Assembly: GCA_002309295.1 (NCBI GenBank)
Contig: DBXF01000060.1
Coordinates: 10,517-33,637 of the forward strand
DNA: 23,121 nt
Reading direction: 5' to 3'
Origin: Bacteroidales bacterium UBA1219
GTDB lineage: Bacteria > Bacteroidota > Bacteroidia > Bacteroidales > P3
Below are positions 1-7,882 of the stretch, in pieces. Every line of letters starts with the position of its first letter. The first letter of the stretch is position 1. The notes beneath the pieces were generated by a model, which made no database searches, was not told where the DNA came from, and was given only the letters and a program-made list of their open reading frames with translations. The translations under genes and the position numbers were made by a program.

Positions 1-2
1 CC

Positions 3-839
3 GGCGGCAAGGGCATCAGCGGCGACAGCATAGCCACTTTCGCCGGCGGCACGGTAACGGTGAACGTTTCGGGCGCTAATTTCGGCTCAACAGGCAGTAG
101 CGGCGGTTTCCCGCGTCCGGGACAGCAGAGCAGCAACGGCGTTTCCGCCAAAGGCATAAAATTCGACAAGGGCATCATCTTTTCGGGCGGCAACGTCAGC
201 GTAAGCTGCAGCTCGCACGAGGGTATCGAAAGTAAAGGCACCATTACAATAAGCGGCGGCGTGGTGTATAGCTACTCCTCTGCCGACGACGCCATCAACT
301 CCTCGTCCGACTTTACCGTAACCGGCGGCCTTGTGGGTGCCCACTCCACCAAAAACGACGCCATGGACGCCAACGGCAATATGTACATCCGTGGCGGCGT
401 GGTATATTCAGTAACCACAGCCGGCAGCCCCGAAGTGTCGCTCGATGCCAACACCGAAGGCGGCAAAAAACTTCATGTCGAAGGCGGCACACTTATCGTG
501 ATAGGCGGTTTGGAAAACGGTTCGCAGCTTACACAGAGCTGCTACCAAGCCTCGTCGGTAACGTCAAACACATGGTATTCAATAACCGTTGGATCAAATA
601 CTTACGCTTTTAAAACTCCTACTATCTCCACATCAGGTGGCGGTTTCGGTCCCGGCGGTGGCGGCAGCAGAACACCGACCCTTGTGGTGTCGGGTAGCTC
701 GCAACCCACTGTAAAATCGGGAGTTACCGTAAACGGCGGCACCAACTATTTCAACAACACCTTCACCGTGGACGGCACCATTTCGGGAGGCTCGCAGGTG
801 TCGCTCTCCAACTATTCGAGCGGCGGCGGGTTTTATTAA
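3..839 (+). CDS. Secreted carbohydrate-binding-type beta-helix protein, 3' part
   Basis: The reading frame is open from the first bases of the window to a TAA at 837-839, so the true start lies outside. About 278 residues are visible. They consist of short glycine- and serine-rich turns of the type 'GGKGISGDS', 'SGGNVSVS', 'HEGIESKGTITISGG' and 'DDAINSS', spaced roughly every 20-30 residues. This is the pattern of the Cthe_2159-like carbohydrate-binding (DUF4353-type) right-handed beta-helix family, which is extracellular and binds polysaccharide or metal. A glycine-rich linker (GGGFGPGGGGS) precedes the last ~50 residues. GTG at 60 is an internal codon, not a start. The next gene begins 23 bp downstream on the same strand, so co-transcription is plausible. 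The family call is from pattern memory; binding activity is inferred. Confidence 0.75.
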   Translation, partial: GGKGISGDSIATFAGGTVTVNVSGANFGSTGSSGGFPRPGQQSSNGVSAKGIKFDKGIIFSGGNVSVSCSSHEGIESKGTITISGGVVYSYSSADDAINSSSDFTVTGGLVGAHSTKNDAMDANGNMYIRGGVVYSVTTAGSPEVSLDANTEGGKKLHVEGGTLIVIGGLENGSQLTQSCYQASSVTSNTWYSITVGSNTYAFKTPTISTSGGGFGPGGGGSRTPTLVVSGSSQPTVKSGVTVNGGTNYFNNTFTVDGTISGGSQVSLSNYSSGGGFY

Positions 840-862
840 TCAATTACCTGATTTGTAAATAG

Positions 863-1714
863 ATGAAGAATATGACGAAACACATCTACCAAAAGATTGT
901 CGTTCTGCTGGCATTGGCAATACTTTTGCCTTGTGTGTCGGCGGTGGCGCAGACCGACTTGGACCTCGACCCCGAATTTGGCGGACGTTTCTCCGTGGGG
1001 CTCGACAAAAAGATTACCAAAGGTCTGCACCTAACGCTGGGAGAAGAGGCGCGCATGGCCGAAAACTTCGGTAGTCTGAGCCGCCTGCAGACCACCGTGG
1101 GGCTGAAATACAAGGTACTGCCCTATCTGAGACTTGGCGCGGGTTATGTGCTTATCAACCCCTACGACGTCGAAATTGCGGGGTTCTCCACCCCCCGCCA
1201 CCGTTTCTATTTCGACGTAACAGGCACACTCTCTTTCGGTGCTTGGAATTTCTCACTGAAAGAGCGCCTACAAGCCACCCACCGCACAGGTTACTACAAC
1301 CCGTACCAAAACCCCGCCACGGCGCTGACGCTGAAAAGCCGCTTAATGGCCAAATACAAGGGATTCGTCAAAGTGGAACCCTACGCATATTTCGAGCTTC
1401 GCCACTACCTCAACGCCCCTGTTATAAAAGCCTCTTTCAACGGCACCAACTACTGCACCCCGCAGGGCTCGGTGAAAGGCGAGGCGGGCTGGTTCCTCGA
1501 CGGTTTCAACGGCAGCTACCTCAACCGCTACAGGGCGTCGCTCGGAGCGGATTACAACATCAACAAACAACACACCATAACTTTCTATCTTCTTGCCGAC
1601 TATATCTCCGAAAAGAAGGTTGACGCCAACGCCGAAGGCACTAAACTGAAGTCGTACACACTACAAAAAGGATGGGTGATGAACATCGGTGCAGCCTACG
1701 TATTCTCCTTCTGA
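863..1714 (+). CDS. DUF2490 family outer-membrane beta-barrel protein
   Basis: The product is 283 residues. An N-terminal signal peptide (hydrophobic segment LLALAILLPCVSAVA, cleavage probably near AVAQ) is followed by alternating amphipathic strands such as FSVGLDKKITKGLHLTLGEEAR and KYKVLPYLRLGAGYVLI. The protein ends in an aromatic residue (YVFSF), typical of outer-membrane barrels inserted by the Bam machinery. These features fit DUF2490, a Bacteroidota family of barrels of unknown function. The ATG at 863 is followed by another at 872; either gives an intact signal peptide. The gene lies 23 bp after the preceding gene and is closed by a strong terminator at 1738-1770, so the two probably form the end of one transcription unit. 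Function unknown beyond envelope localisation. Confidence 0.8.
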   Translation: MKNMTKHIYQKIVVLLALAILLPCVSAVAQTDLDLDPEFGGRFSVGLDKKITKGLHLTLGEEARMAENFGSLSRLQTTVGLKYKVLPYLRLGAGYVLINPYDVEIAGFSTPRHRFYFDVTGTLSFGAWNFSLKERLQATHRTGYYNPYQNPATALTLKSRLMAKYKGFVKVEPYAYFELRHYLNAPVIKASFNGTNYCTPQGSVKGEAGWFLDGFNGSYLNRYRASLGADYNINKQHTITFYLLADYISEKKVDANAEGTKLKSYTLQKGWVMNIGAAYVFSF

Positions 1715-1737
1715 CAACAAAAGAATTGAACAAATCA

Positions 1738-1770
1738 ACGGTCGGGATATGATGTCCCGGCCGTTTTTTT
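1738..1770 (+). terminator. Rho-independent terminator after the DUF2490 gene
   Basis: A 10-bp stem pairs 1738-1747 with 1755-1764 (one G-U pair) around a 7-nt loop, followed directly by a run of seven T (1764-1770). It lies 24 bp after the stop codon and separates the upstream envelope genes from the regulator-aroA unit. Confidence 0.9.
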
Positions 1771-1813
1771 GCATTTTAACAAAAAAAACTGCCAATATGT
1801 CAGTTTTTAATCG

Positions 1814-1822
1814 TATATTTGC
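1814..1822 (+). promoter_or_regulatory. Bacteroidota -7 promoter element for the regulator-aroA unit
   Basis: TATATTTGC matches the Bacteroidota housekeeping sigma consensus TAnnTTTG. No convincing -33 TTTG is seen about 20 bp upstream. A start site about 7 nt downstream would give a leader of roughly 45 nt before the ATG at 1874. Confidence 0.6.
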
Positions 1823-1873
1823 AAAGCTATCAAAAAAAACAATTCAACACAATTGCTTAAAACACTGCGATAT

Positions 1874-3115
1874 ATGAATATAGAATCCGTAAAGGCGAAA
1901 TATGACATAATCGGGAACTCCCCTCTTCTTAACCACGCCATAGAGATGGCCGTGCGCGTGGCCCCAACCGATATGAGCGTGCTGATAATGGGCGAGAGCG
2001 GCGTGGGCAAGGAGATTTTCTCACGCATCATCCACGACAACAGCGACCGCGGCCGCAGCTCCCGCAACAAGCTTATAGCCGTTAACTGCGGCGCCATCCC
2101 CGAAGGCACCATCGAAAGCGAGCTCTTCGGCCACAAAAAAGGCTCTTTCACCAGTGCCGACACCGACCGCAAAGGCTATTTCGAGGTTGCCAACGGCGGC
2201 ACCATCTTCCTCGACGAGGTAGGCGAACTGCCGCTCAGCATGCAGGCCAAGCTGCTGCGTGTGCTCGAAAACGGCGAAATACTGCCCGTAGGCTCCTCGG
2301 TGCCGCAAAAGGTCGATGTGCGTATTGTATCCGCCACCAACGTGGACATAGAGCAGGCCGTACGCAACGGCAAATTCAGGCAGGACCTCTACTACCGTCT
2401 GTGCCAGATTTCGATAAAAGTGCCGGCTTTGCGCGAACGCAAGGAGGACATACCCCTGCTTTTCCGCAAATTCGCCGCCGACGTGGCCGACCGCCAGCAC
2501 ACCGACCCCGTACGTCTCTCCGACGACGCCAAGCAATACCTCGTCAATTACCCGTGGTACGGCAATATACGTGAGCTGAAACACTTCGCCGAAAGCATAT
2601 CCGTGCTTGAATACGACAGAACCATCACACGGGAGACACTGCACAACTACCTGAAATACAACGACTCGGGAAACGTTCCCACCGTTTATAAAAACGGCGA
2701 CAGCTCTTCCGAAATGACCGACCGCGAGCTGCTGCTACGTGTCCTTTCGATGGGTAACATGATTCACGAACTGCACAACGAAATCAACGAGCTGAAAGGC
2801 ACCATTTCCGAACTAGCCCGTGGCGGAATGCCTGTAAAACAGCCCATTACGCAGCACCCCGTGGAAGCCGTGCCCACCATCATCTCGCACCACGACGACG
2901 TGCCTGTGCACTACATACCCAACAACAACGACGAGGCGGAAGAGTTTACCGACACTGAAGTAATTGAGGACGAACCTCTTGCCCTCGAGGAACGCGAAAA
3001 ACGGGCCATAATAAAGGCGTTGGAGAAACACCACGGCAACCGCAAGCCCGCCGCCGCCGACCTGAACATCTCGGAGCGCACGCTTTACCGCAAGTTGAAA
3101 AGATATGGAATTTAA
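1874..3115 (+). CDS. Sigma-54-type AAA+ transcriptional regulator with Fis-type HTH
   Basis: The product is 413 residues when started at ATG 1874; a TTG at 1853 is in frame but lies in the probable leader. The central sigma-54 interaction AAA+ domain shows Walker A (GESGVGKE, about 40-47), the GAFTGA-equivalent loop (GSFTSA, about 90-95), Walker B (GGTIFLDEVGEL, about 108-119) and FRQDLYYRL with arginines. The C-terminal ~45 residues form a Fis-type helix-turn-helix (NISERTLYRKLKRYGI). There is no receiver, GAF or PAS domain; only ~12 residues precede the ATPase. A ~90-residue low-complexity segment links ATPase and HTH. In the family, the GAFTGA loop touches sigma-54; here both second and fifth positions are serine. 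It may activate RpoN promoters, or act differently given the altered loop. aroA follows after 24 bp. Confidence 0.85.
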   Translation: MNIESVKAKYDIIGNSPLLNHAIEMAVRVAPTDMSVLIMGESGVGKEIFSRIIHDNSDRGRSSRNKLIAVNCGAIPEGTIESELFGHKKGSFTSADTDRKGYFEVANGGTIFLDEVGELPLSMQAKLLRVLENGEILPVGSSVPQKVDVRIVSATNVDIEQAVRNGKFRQDLYYRLCQISIKVPALRERKEDIPLLFRKFAADVADRQHTDPVRLSDDAKQYLVNYPWYGNIRELKHFAESISVLEYDRTITRETLHNYLKYNDSGNVPTVYKNGDSSSEMTDRELLLRVLSMGNMIHELHNEINELKGTISELARGGMPVKQPITQHPVEAVPTIISHHDDVPVHYIPNNNDEAEEFTDTEVIEDEPLALEEREKRAIIKALEKHHGNRKPAAADLNISERTLYRKLKRYGI

Positions 3116-3139
3116 TAACTTGAATAATATCAGTTGATT

Positions 3140-4357
3140 ATGTTAATACCAAAATTGAATTACAGTGGTTCGTACCAATGGGAGCTGCCCGCTTCCAAAA
3201 GCCTCTCAAACAGATGGCTGATTGTCAACTATTTGTGTGGCGAAACTCTGGAGATAGAAAACCTGTCGCAAGCCGACGACACCATGCTGCTGAAACAGAT
3301 GCTGGAACAGCTTAAAGAGCGGAAAGACAACACTTTCCACTGCAAGAACGCAGGGACGGTTGCACGTTTCATCACAGCCTTGTTGGCATCGCAGAAAGGC
3401 ACTTCCGTGGTTACCGGCGACGAGCGTATGAAACAGCGTCCCATGGCGGAACTCCTTGACGCTCTGCGAAGCATGGGTGCACACATCCGTTGCTTGGAGC
3501 AGGAAGGCTTTCTGCCAGTGGAAATTCGCGGCACACGGCTGAAAGGCGGCGAGGTGCGTCTTTCGGGCAAAGGGAGCAGCCAGTTCGCCTCCGCCCTACT
3601 CCTTGTAGCACAAACCATGGAAAAGCCCCTGACAATAAAATTTGACAACACTCCCGTATCAAAAGCCTACATTTCAACAACTTGCGAGGTGTTAAAAACC
3701 TGCGGACACAAGATAAACCAAAAGCCGTTAGAAATAACCGTGCGGCCTGTAAGTAAGGTAAATCCGTTTAACGTGGTGGTTGAAAACGACTGGACCTCTG
3801 CATCTTACGCATACAACGTGGTGGCATTTTCGCCCAACTCGAAAAGCTTTTTGCCGTGGCTGTACCCCGTCTCTCTTCAGGGCGACGGAATTGTGTGGCA
3901 ATGGTACGAACGGCTCGGCGTACATACAGACTTCTCCGCCGAAGGCACCGTTTTGACCAACAGCGGCTGGCATGCCGAGACAAAACAGACTTTCGACTGC
4001 TCCGACAACCCAGATCTGGTGCTGTCGTTGGCGGTGGCCTGCGCCGGACTTGGCATCGAAGCCGAATTCACCAAACTCAACACCCTCAATTTCAAGGAGT
4101 CCCGTCGGTTGGACGCTCTCTTTAAAGAACTTGGCGAACTGGGATGCCGCAGCGAAGCCACCGGCGAGAGTCTGCATCTTTTCCCATCGCAACTATCTGT
4201 AAAAAAGCTTATTAGCACCTACAACGACCACCGCATGGTGATGTCGTTCTCAACTCTGGCCTGCCTGCTCGAGGGTGTGGAGGTGGAAAATCCCGCCGCC
4301 GTGGCGAAATCCTTTCCCGACTTTTTCGAACAATTATTAAATCCCCAACAGATATGA
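3140..4357 (+). CDS. aroA: 3-phosphoshikimate 1-carboxyvinyltransferase (EPSP synthase)
   Basis: The product is 405 residues from ATG 3140; an upstream in-frame TTG at 3134 is less likely. It catalyses transfer of enolpyruvate from PEP to shikimate-3-phosphate in the cytoplasmic shikimate pathway to aromatic amino acids. Recognisable family segments are PASKSLSNR near residue 17 (catalytic lysine), NAGT at 70-73, GDERMKQRPM near 93-102, KGSSQF at 144-149 (substrate phosphate and shikimate contacts), SDNPDLVLSLAVACAGLG, KESRRLDAL and the C-terminal NDHRMVMS. Length is slightly below the usual ~430, as in other Bacteroidota homologues. It follows the regulator by 24 bp, and its stop overlaps the next start in ATGA (4354-4357), suggesting translational coupling. 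Other shikimate genes are not in the window. Confidence 0.95.
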   Translation: MLIPKLNYSGSYQWELPASKSLSNRWLIVNYLCGETLEIENLSQADDTMLLKQMLEQLKERKDNTFHCKNAGTVARFITALLASQKGTSVVTGDERMKQRPMAELLDALRSMGAHIRCLEQEGFLPVEIRGTRLKGGEVRLSGKGSSQFASALLLVAQTMEKPLTIKFDNTPVSKAYISTTCEVLKTCGHKINQKPLEITVRPVSKVNPFNVVVENDWTSASYAYNVVAFSPNSKSFLPWLYPVSLQGDGIVWQWYERLGVHTDFSAEGTVLTNSGWHAETKQTFDCSDNPDLVLSLAVACAGLGIEAEFTKLNTLNFKESRRLDALFKELGELGCRSEATGESLHLFPSQLSVKKLISTYNDHRMVMSFSTLACLLEGVEVENPAAVAKSFPDFFEQLLNPQQI

Positions 4358-5586
4358 CAAATAGACTGCTGCTAGCGACCTGCCTGCTACTGACTTTCTG
4401 CAGCGTTTCGTGCGCAAATGCCACAAACCAAAGCGTTGCCGAAAAAAACGACTCCACCCGACTTGTCAACGCAAAATGGAAAATCGACACCATCGCCGAC
4501 GGCGTTGTTTACAAACGCGTACAACTCGCCAACAACGAGATTTTCAACTCCAACCAATACATCTGCGTTTTGGAGATTTTGCCGCAAAGCAACACACGCC
4601 TTGCCTTTGCCCACCGGCCCGACCGTACCCCCACCTCCGAGATAGCCAAAGACAGCAACGCCATTGCCGCTGTAAACGGCTCGTTTTTCGACATGGACCT
4701 CCACAACCCCATCTGCTACCTGCGCATTGGCGGAAAGCAAGTTGGCGAAAACACGCCACAGAAAAGCGACACAGTAAACCGCAAATATTACCAGTACGCA
4801 ACCATAGTGCTCGAAAACGGCCGCCCCACCCTCTGCGTGCCCGACAGCAATCGCCATTGGGAGGAACACTATTTCGACTCCACAGTGAAAAACGTGATGA
4901 CCGCCGGCCCGATGCTTGTAATCGACGGCAAGGCCGTGCCACAACGCAACGACCGCACTTTTGTAACTTACCGCCACAACCGCACCGCCCTTGGACTTAA
5001 ACCCGACGGCACCGTGATACTCTTCACCGTCGACGGACGCATGAAACTCTCTAAAGGCATGTCGCTCACCGAGTTGGAACAGACACTGCTGTGGCTGGGA
5101 TGCACCAACGCCATCAACCTCGACGGCGGCGGCTCCACCACCCTCTACCTCCGCGGATACCCCGAAAACGGCATAGTGAACTACCCCACGGACAACAACC
5201 GCTTTGACCACAAAGGCGAACGCAAAGTGTCGAACGTGATAATGATTATGGAAAAAAACGATGAGGACACGACCGTCTACGGCGCTTCAAAAACCATTCA
5301 TGCACAATTCCCCGGCGGGGAGGACTCGCTTTACAGCTTCATTGCCAAAAATCTCCGTTATCCATCCACCTGCGCAAACGTATCCGGACGGGTATTCGCT
5401 CAGATATTGGTAGAAAAAGACGGCAGCATTTCCAACGCAAAAATCCTGCGCAGTTTGGGCAAAGACTTCGACGATGAGGTATTGCGCGTAATAGGCCTGA
5501 TGCCCCGCTGGATTCCGGCCAAACACAACGGGACAGTTGTAAGGACGAAATACGTTTTGCCCGTTATGTTCAAAGTCGAAAAATAG
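4354..5586 (+). CDS. Phosphodiester glycosidase (NAGPA-like) lipoprotein fused to a TonB C-terminal domain
   Basis: The product is 410 residues. The N-terminus is a signal sequence ending in FCSVSC-AN, a plausible but imperfect lipobox (Cys20). Residues ~90-305 match the NAGPA/DUF2233 phosphodiester glycosidase fold: AAVNGSFFDMD, MTAGPMLVIDGKAV, RTALGLKPDGTVILFTVDGR and INLDGGGSTTLYL are its hallmark blocks. In the family this domain removes GlcNAc caps or cleaves sugar phosphodiesters. Residues ~320-410 look like TonB_C (PF03544): FPGGEDSLYSFIAKNLRYP, GRVFAQILVEKDGSI, ILRSLGKDFDDEVLRVI, and a final YVLPVMFKVE. A TonB_C module on a periplasmic lipoprotein, without an anchored proline-rich TonB arm, probably serves protein interaction rather than energy coupling. 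It is translationally coupled to aroA by a 4-bp overlap. Substrate unknown. Confidence 0.85.
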   Translation: MTNRLLLATCLLLTFCSVSCANATNQSVAEKNDSTRLVNAKWKIDTIADGVVYKRVQLANNEIFNSNQYICVLEILPQSNTRLAFAHRPDRTPTSEIAKDSNAIAAVNGSFFDMDLHNPICYLRIGGKQVGENTPQKSDTVNRKYYQYATIVLENGRPTLCVPDSNRHWEEHYFDSTVKNVMTAGPMLVIDGKAVPQRNDRTFVTYRHNRTALGLKPDGTVILFTVDGRMKLSKGMSLTELEQTLLWLGCTNAINLDGGGSTTLYLRGYPENGIVNYPTDNNRFDHKGERKVSNVIMIMEKNDEDTTVYGASKTIHAQFPGGEDSLYSFIAKNLRYPSTCANVSGRVFAQILVEKDGSISNAKILRSLGKDFDDEVLRVIGLMPRWIPAKHNGTVVRTKYVLPVMFKVEK

Positions 5587-5595
5587 CAAGCCACG

Positions 5596-6219
5596 TCAGG
5601 TGCCGCAACCACCGCAGCCGCCGCACTCCACGTCGTTCATCGTCAGGGCCAATATTTGGAAGCAGGGGCTGCCTTCACGTTTAGTTATAAGTGTATAGCA
5701 AGTAAAATCCGTAATAGGACCTTGAACAGGGCAATAATAATAACCTTCTACAACTTGGCCAACAGCCTCCGTAAGGTTGTTTTTCCTAGCCTCCACTAAC
5801 TTTGGGAGTCGGGACGCTTTATCAATACGATATATGTATTCCGTTCCTGCGCCGCAGACCGCAATTTCGTCATACTCAGCATAATATCTTTCGGCAACCA
5901 GCACGGAGTCCCTCGTGTTCAGCAATACCGGCAACAGCGGACGCATCACAGTTTCACGTGTATTAATAAGAGTTTCCTTTATAAATTCGGTTTCCGAATA
6001 TGGTTTCGGATGGAACTCTTCGGGTGGGTATAAGCATGTGGAATCGGGTGTGTGGATTACAGATATTATTTCGTTTGTTCCACTCTCCCATTCAAAGAAA
6101 AACGTATCGAAGTCTTGGCACGAAATTAATTCACCCTCCGTCTCGCCCTTTCCGTTTTTAATGCCGCACGACGCAATCAAAAGACAACCGATAAGTGCTA
6201 ATATTTTTGCTGTTTTCAT
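5596..6219 (-). CDS. Hypothetical lipoprotein with Cys/Gly-rich C-terminus
   Basis: The product is 207 residues and is not recognised. The N-terminus MKTAKILALIGCLLIASC is a lipoprotein signal peptide with lipobox IAS-C (Cys18), implying membrane anchoring. The mature part is acidic with scattered cysteines and ends in an unusual tail, ECGGCGGCGT, containing three cysteines separated by Gly-Gly. Such a tail could bind metal or form disulfides, but this is speculation. No Shine-Dalgarno is seen, as usual for the phylum. The gene converges on the glycosidase gene with only 9 bp between stops. Its upstream region (6231-6380) is a copy of that of the next lipoprotein gene, although the two proteins show no evident similarity. 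Confidence 0.7.
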   Translation of the reverse strand: MKTAKILALIGCLLIASCGIKNGKGETEGELISCQDFDTFFFEWESGTNEIISVIHTPDSTCLYPPEEFHPKPYSETEFIKETLINTRETVMRPLLPVLLNTRDSVLVAERYYAEYDEIAVCGAGTEYIYRIDKASRLPKLVEARKNNLTEAVGQVVEGYYYCPVQGPITDFTCYTLITKREGSPCFQILALTMNDVECGGCGGCGT

Positions 6220-6230
6220 GTTTCAATAAA

Positions 6231-6380
6231 TCCTTGTTTCCCAAGCAATGTTCGTCACTGCAAAAGTACGAAAAATTTCCAAAACACGCCACTCTTTCAT
6301 AAAAAAAAACAGCACCAAACTGCAGAAGCCTCATCTACCAATTAATGAATAATTCACGGCAATTCGTGTCTAAAAAAGCA
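6231..6380. repeat. Duplicated promoter region, copy 1
   Basis: About 150 bp matching 7301-7452 with scattered substitutions and a few 1-nt gaps. Long exact blocks include the stretch around 6256-6280 and the stretch around 6331-6349. The block lies directly upstream of the lipoprotein gene starting at 6219 and includes its -7 promoter element, so a whole regulatory region was duplicated. Confidence 0.85.
6260..6268 (-). promoter_or_regulatory. -7 promoter element for the lipoprotein gene at 5596-6219
   Basis: On the minus strand the sequence reads TACTTTTGC, an exact fit to TAnnTTTG. It lies about 40 bp before the ATG and is conserved exactly in the second repeat copy. No good -33 element at the usual 19-21 bp spacing was found. 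Confidence 0.65.
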
Positions 6381-6418
6381 AAGACACGTTAATTTCGGAA
6401 TCATTTTCGAAGAGATTA

Positions 6419-7273
6419 TCATTTATTATCCGTTGGCTCTGGCGGTGGCAGAATCGAATCAAAGTCCTCAATGAGAAAACCAGTGAATGAGTCCTTCCCC
6501 AAAAACGAATTGAATCTATCCCTTATATCCAAAAGCGTAATATCATCACAGATTTTTTCAGAGGAATTCTCAAGAAGTAAATGTCTTATCAATATAACAT
6601 CAATTATCTGTCCAAATACCGATATCTTATTTTGCACAAGACAATTCTCCAAGTCAAATCGGGAAGCGAAACATTCTGCTTGCTCCCGTCCATTTATCAA
6701 TCTCAAATACAATGCGGGCCTTGGTTCCAAATATCCATTGGTATCATACATCGGATAATAATCCGACTTTAATTCATCTTTCAATTCGTTCAAGCATCCA
6801 TTAAATGCAATGTTTTCATATTTACCGACTCTGAATTTATAAGTTCCCTTAAATGGTTGCGGGGCCTTGTTCCAGACAATGAAATCGCAATTATCTGAAG
6901 GGAAATAGATTGAAACCGTCCACACATCTCCAACTATGCGAAGGTTGTATATCAAAGAAATAAAAAGTTTATCCAGATATAAGCAATTTGCAAGTTCAAC
7001 CGTGTCGAAATTCGAAGCCGTCGAGATAAAATTATGTTTTACATAATTGCCACTTTCAAAGTCGCTTCGAAAATCGTATGTCTTGCATGCGGTATCTTTC
7101 ACTTTTTTGCTTTCAGAATAGTATGACACATAATCATTATTCAAATAAAAAATAACGTTATTTGTCTCGTCGTCATAATAATAATAAGCATCGTCGCACC
7201 CAGTTTCTTTTTTCGAACAGGAAACAACGCATACAATTACTATCATTATTGCTGTTATTCTTTTTATAGACAT
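6419..7273 (-). CDS. Hypothetical AT-rich lipoprotein
   Basis: The product is 284 residues from the ATG at 7273, which is preceded at 7 nt by GGAGGA (7281-7286), a rare good Shine-Dalgarno here; an in-frame ATG at 7288 would lie within or before that site and is less likely. The N-terminus MSIKRITAIMIVIVCVVSC is a lipoprotein signal with Cys19. The mature protein is rich in Tyr, Asp and Asn near its start (DDAYYYYDDETNN), has several cysteines and ends in a proline-acidic tail (PPPEPTDNK). No known domain was recognised. Base composition is clearly more AT-rich than the surrounding GC-rich genes, suggesting acquisition or relaxed selection. It shares its upstream region with the neighbouring lipoprotein gene but not its coding sequence. 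Confidence 0.7.
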   Translation of the reverse strand: MSIKRITAIMIVIVCVVSCSKKETGCDDAYYYYDDETNNVIFYLNNDYVSYYSESKKVKDTACKTYDFRSDFESGNYVKHNFISTASNFDTVELANCLYLDKLFISLIYNLRIVGDVWTVSIYFPSDNCDFIVWNKAPQPFKGTYKFRVGKYENIAFNGCLNELKDELKSDYYPMYDTNGYLEPRPALYLRLINGREQAECFASRFDLENCLVQNKISVFGQIIDVILIRHLLLENSSEKICDDITLLDIRDRFNSFLGKDSFTGFLIEDFDSILPPPEPTDNK

Positions 7274-7300
7274 ATTGAGGTCCTCCATAAATCAAAAATA

Positions 7301-7452
7301 ATCTTGTTTTCTAAACAATGTTCGACACTGCAAAAGTACGAAAAATTTCCGAAACATACCACACTTTCATAAAAAGGCAGTCCAAAAACCGTAGAAGAGC
7401 CTCATCTACCAATTAATGAAAAATTCACGGCAATTCATGTTCAAATAAAAAG
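7301..7452. repeat. Duplicated promoter region, copy 2
   Basis: Second copy of the ~150-bp block at 6231-6380, located upstream of the AT-rich lipoprotein gene. Its distal end runs into the terminator of the ribosomal-protein unit (7446-7481). Confidence 0.85.
7330..7338 (-). promoter_or_regulatory. -7 promoter element for the AT-rich lipoprotein gene
   Basis: Minus-strand TACTTTTGC, identical to the element in the first repeat copy and matching TAnnTTTG. It lies about 57 bp upstream of the preferred ATG at 7273. Confidence 0.65.
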
Positions 7453-7481
7453 AAAAACCTCCCCGATTTTCATCAGAGAGG
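7446..7481 (-). terminator. Rho-independent terminator of the bL33-DUF4295 unit
   Basis: On the minus strand a 10-bp stem (7472-7481 with 7458-7467, including G-U pairs) closes a GAAA tetraloop and is followed by TTTTTCTTTTTATTT. It lies about 27 bp after the DUF4295 stop codon. Confidence 0.9.
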
Positions 7482-7508
7482 CTAAAAACAAAAGCGTATG
7501 AAAAAAAT

Positions 7509-7664
7509 TTATTTCTTTGCTAAGAATTCTTTCACTTGGTCGCTGGGCACAATGGTTTCTTTGAAAATGTAAGCGCCGGTTTTGGGAGAACGTTCTGTTC
7601 TGATAACCTTTGCGTAATCCTTGCCCGAGGATGTCTTCAGTGTTGCAACTACTTTCTTTGCCAT
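7509..7664 (-). CDS. DUF4295 family small ribosomal protein (bL38-type)
   Basis: The product is 51 residues, beginning MAKKVVATLKTSSGKDYAKV and ending in FLAKK. It is the small basic DUF4295 protein found beside bL33 throughout Bacteroidota. As I recall, structural work on a Flavobacterium ribosome assigned this family to the large subunit as bL38. The ATG at 7664 lies 9 bp after the bL33 stop, so the two are co-translated partners. High lysine content and small size fit a ribosomal protein. Confidence 0.9.
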   Translation of the reverse strand: MAKKVVATLKTSSGKDYAKVIRTERSPKTGAYIFKETIVPSDQVKEFLAKK

Positions 7665-7673
7665 AACTCTTTA

Positions 7674-7862
7674 CTATTTAATTTCTTTGTGTACAGTTAC
7701 TTTTTTCAGATAGGGATTGTATTTCTTCAATTCCAAACGGCCCGGGGTATTTTTCTTGTTTTTGGTGGTAACGTAACGTGACATACCGGGCACACCACTT
7801 GCCTTTTGCTCGGTGCATTCAAGTATAACCTGAACTCTTGCGTCTTTATTTTTCTTTGCCAT
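7674..7862 (-). CDS. rpmG: 50S ribosomal protein bL33
   Basis: The product is 62 residues: MAKKNKDARVQVILECTE, then GMSRYVTTKNKKNTPGRLELKKYNP and a basic tail, all typical of bL33. Only one cysteine is visible (in LECTE) and no CxxC pairs, so it is the zinc-free form. A consensus promoter sits about 21 bp upstream, giving a very short leader. Many Bacteroidota have rpmB (bL28) directly upstream; it is not here, where 7863-8070 holds no ORF of that kind. Confidence 0.95.
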   Translation of the reverse strand: MAKKNKDARVQVILECTEQKASGVPGMSRYVTTKNKKNTPGRLELKKYNPYLKKVTVHKEIK

Positions 7863-7882
7863 TTTTCTTTAAATTTGGGATT

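Noticed and set aside
4387..5211. Long open minus-strand frame opposite the phosphodiester glycosidase
   Set aside because: Composition artefact: the sense strand has clear family motifs, and the antisense product is low-complexity (runs of Val, Gly, Ala) with no recognisable domain.
6296..6310. A-run as part of a terminator in the promoter repeat
   Set aside because: No stem precedes it on either strand, and the run is not conserved in the second repeat copy.
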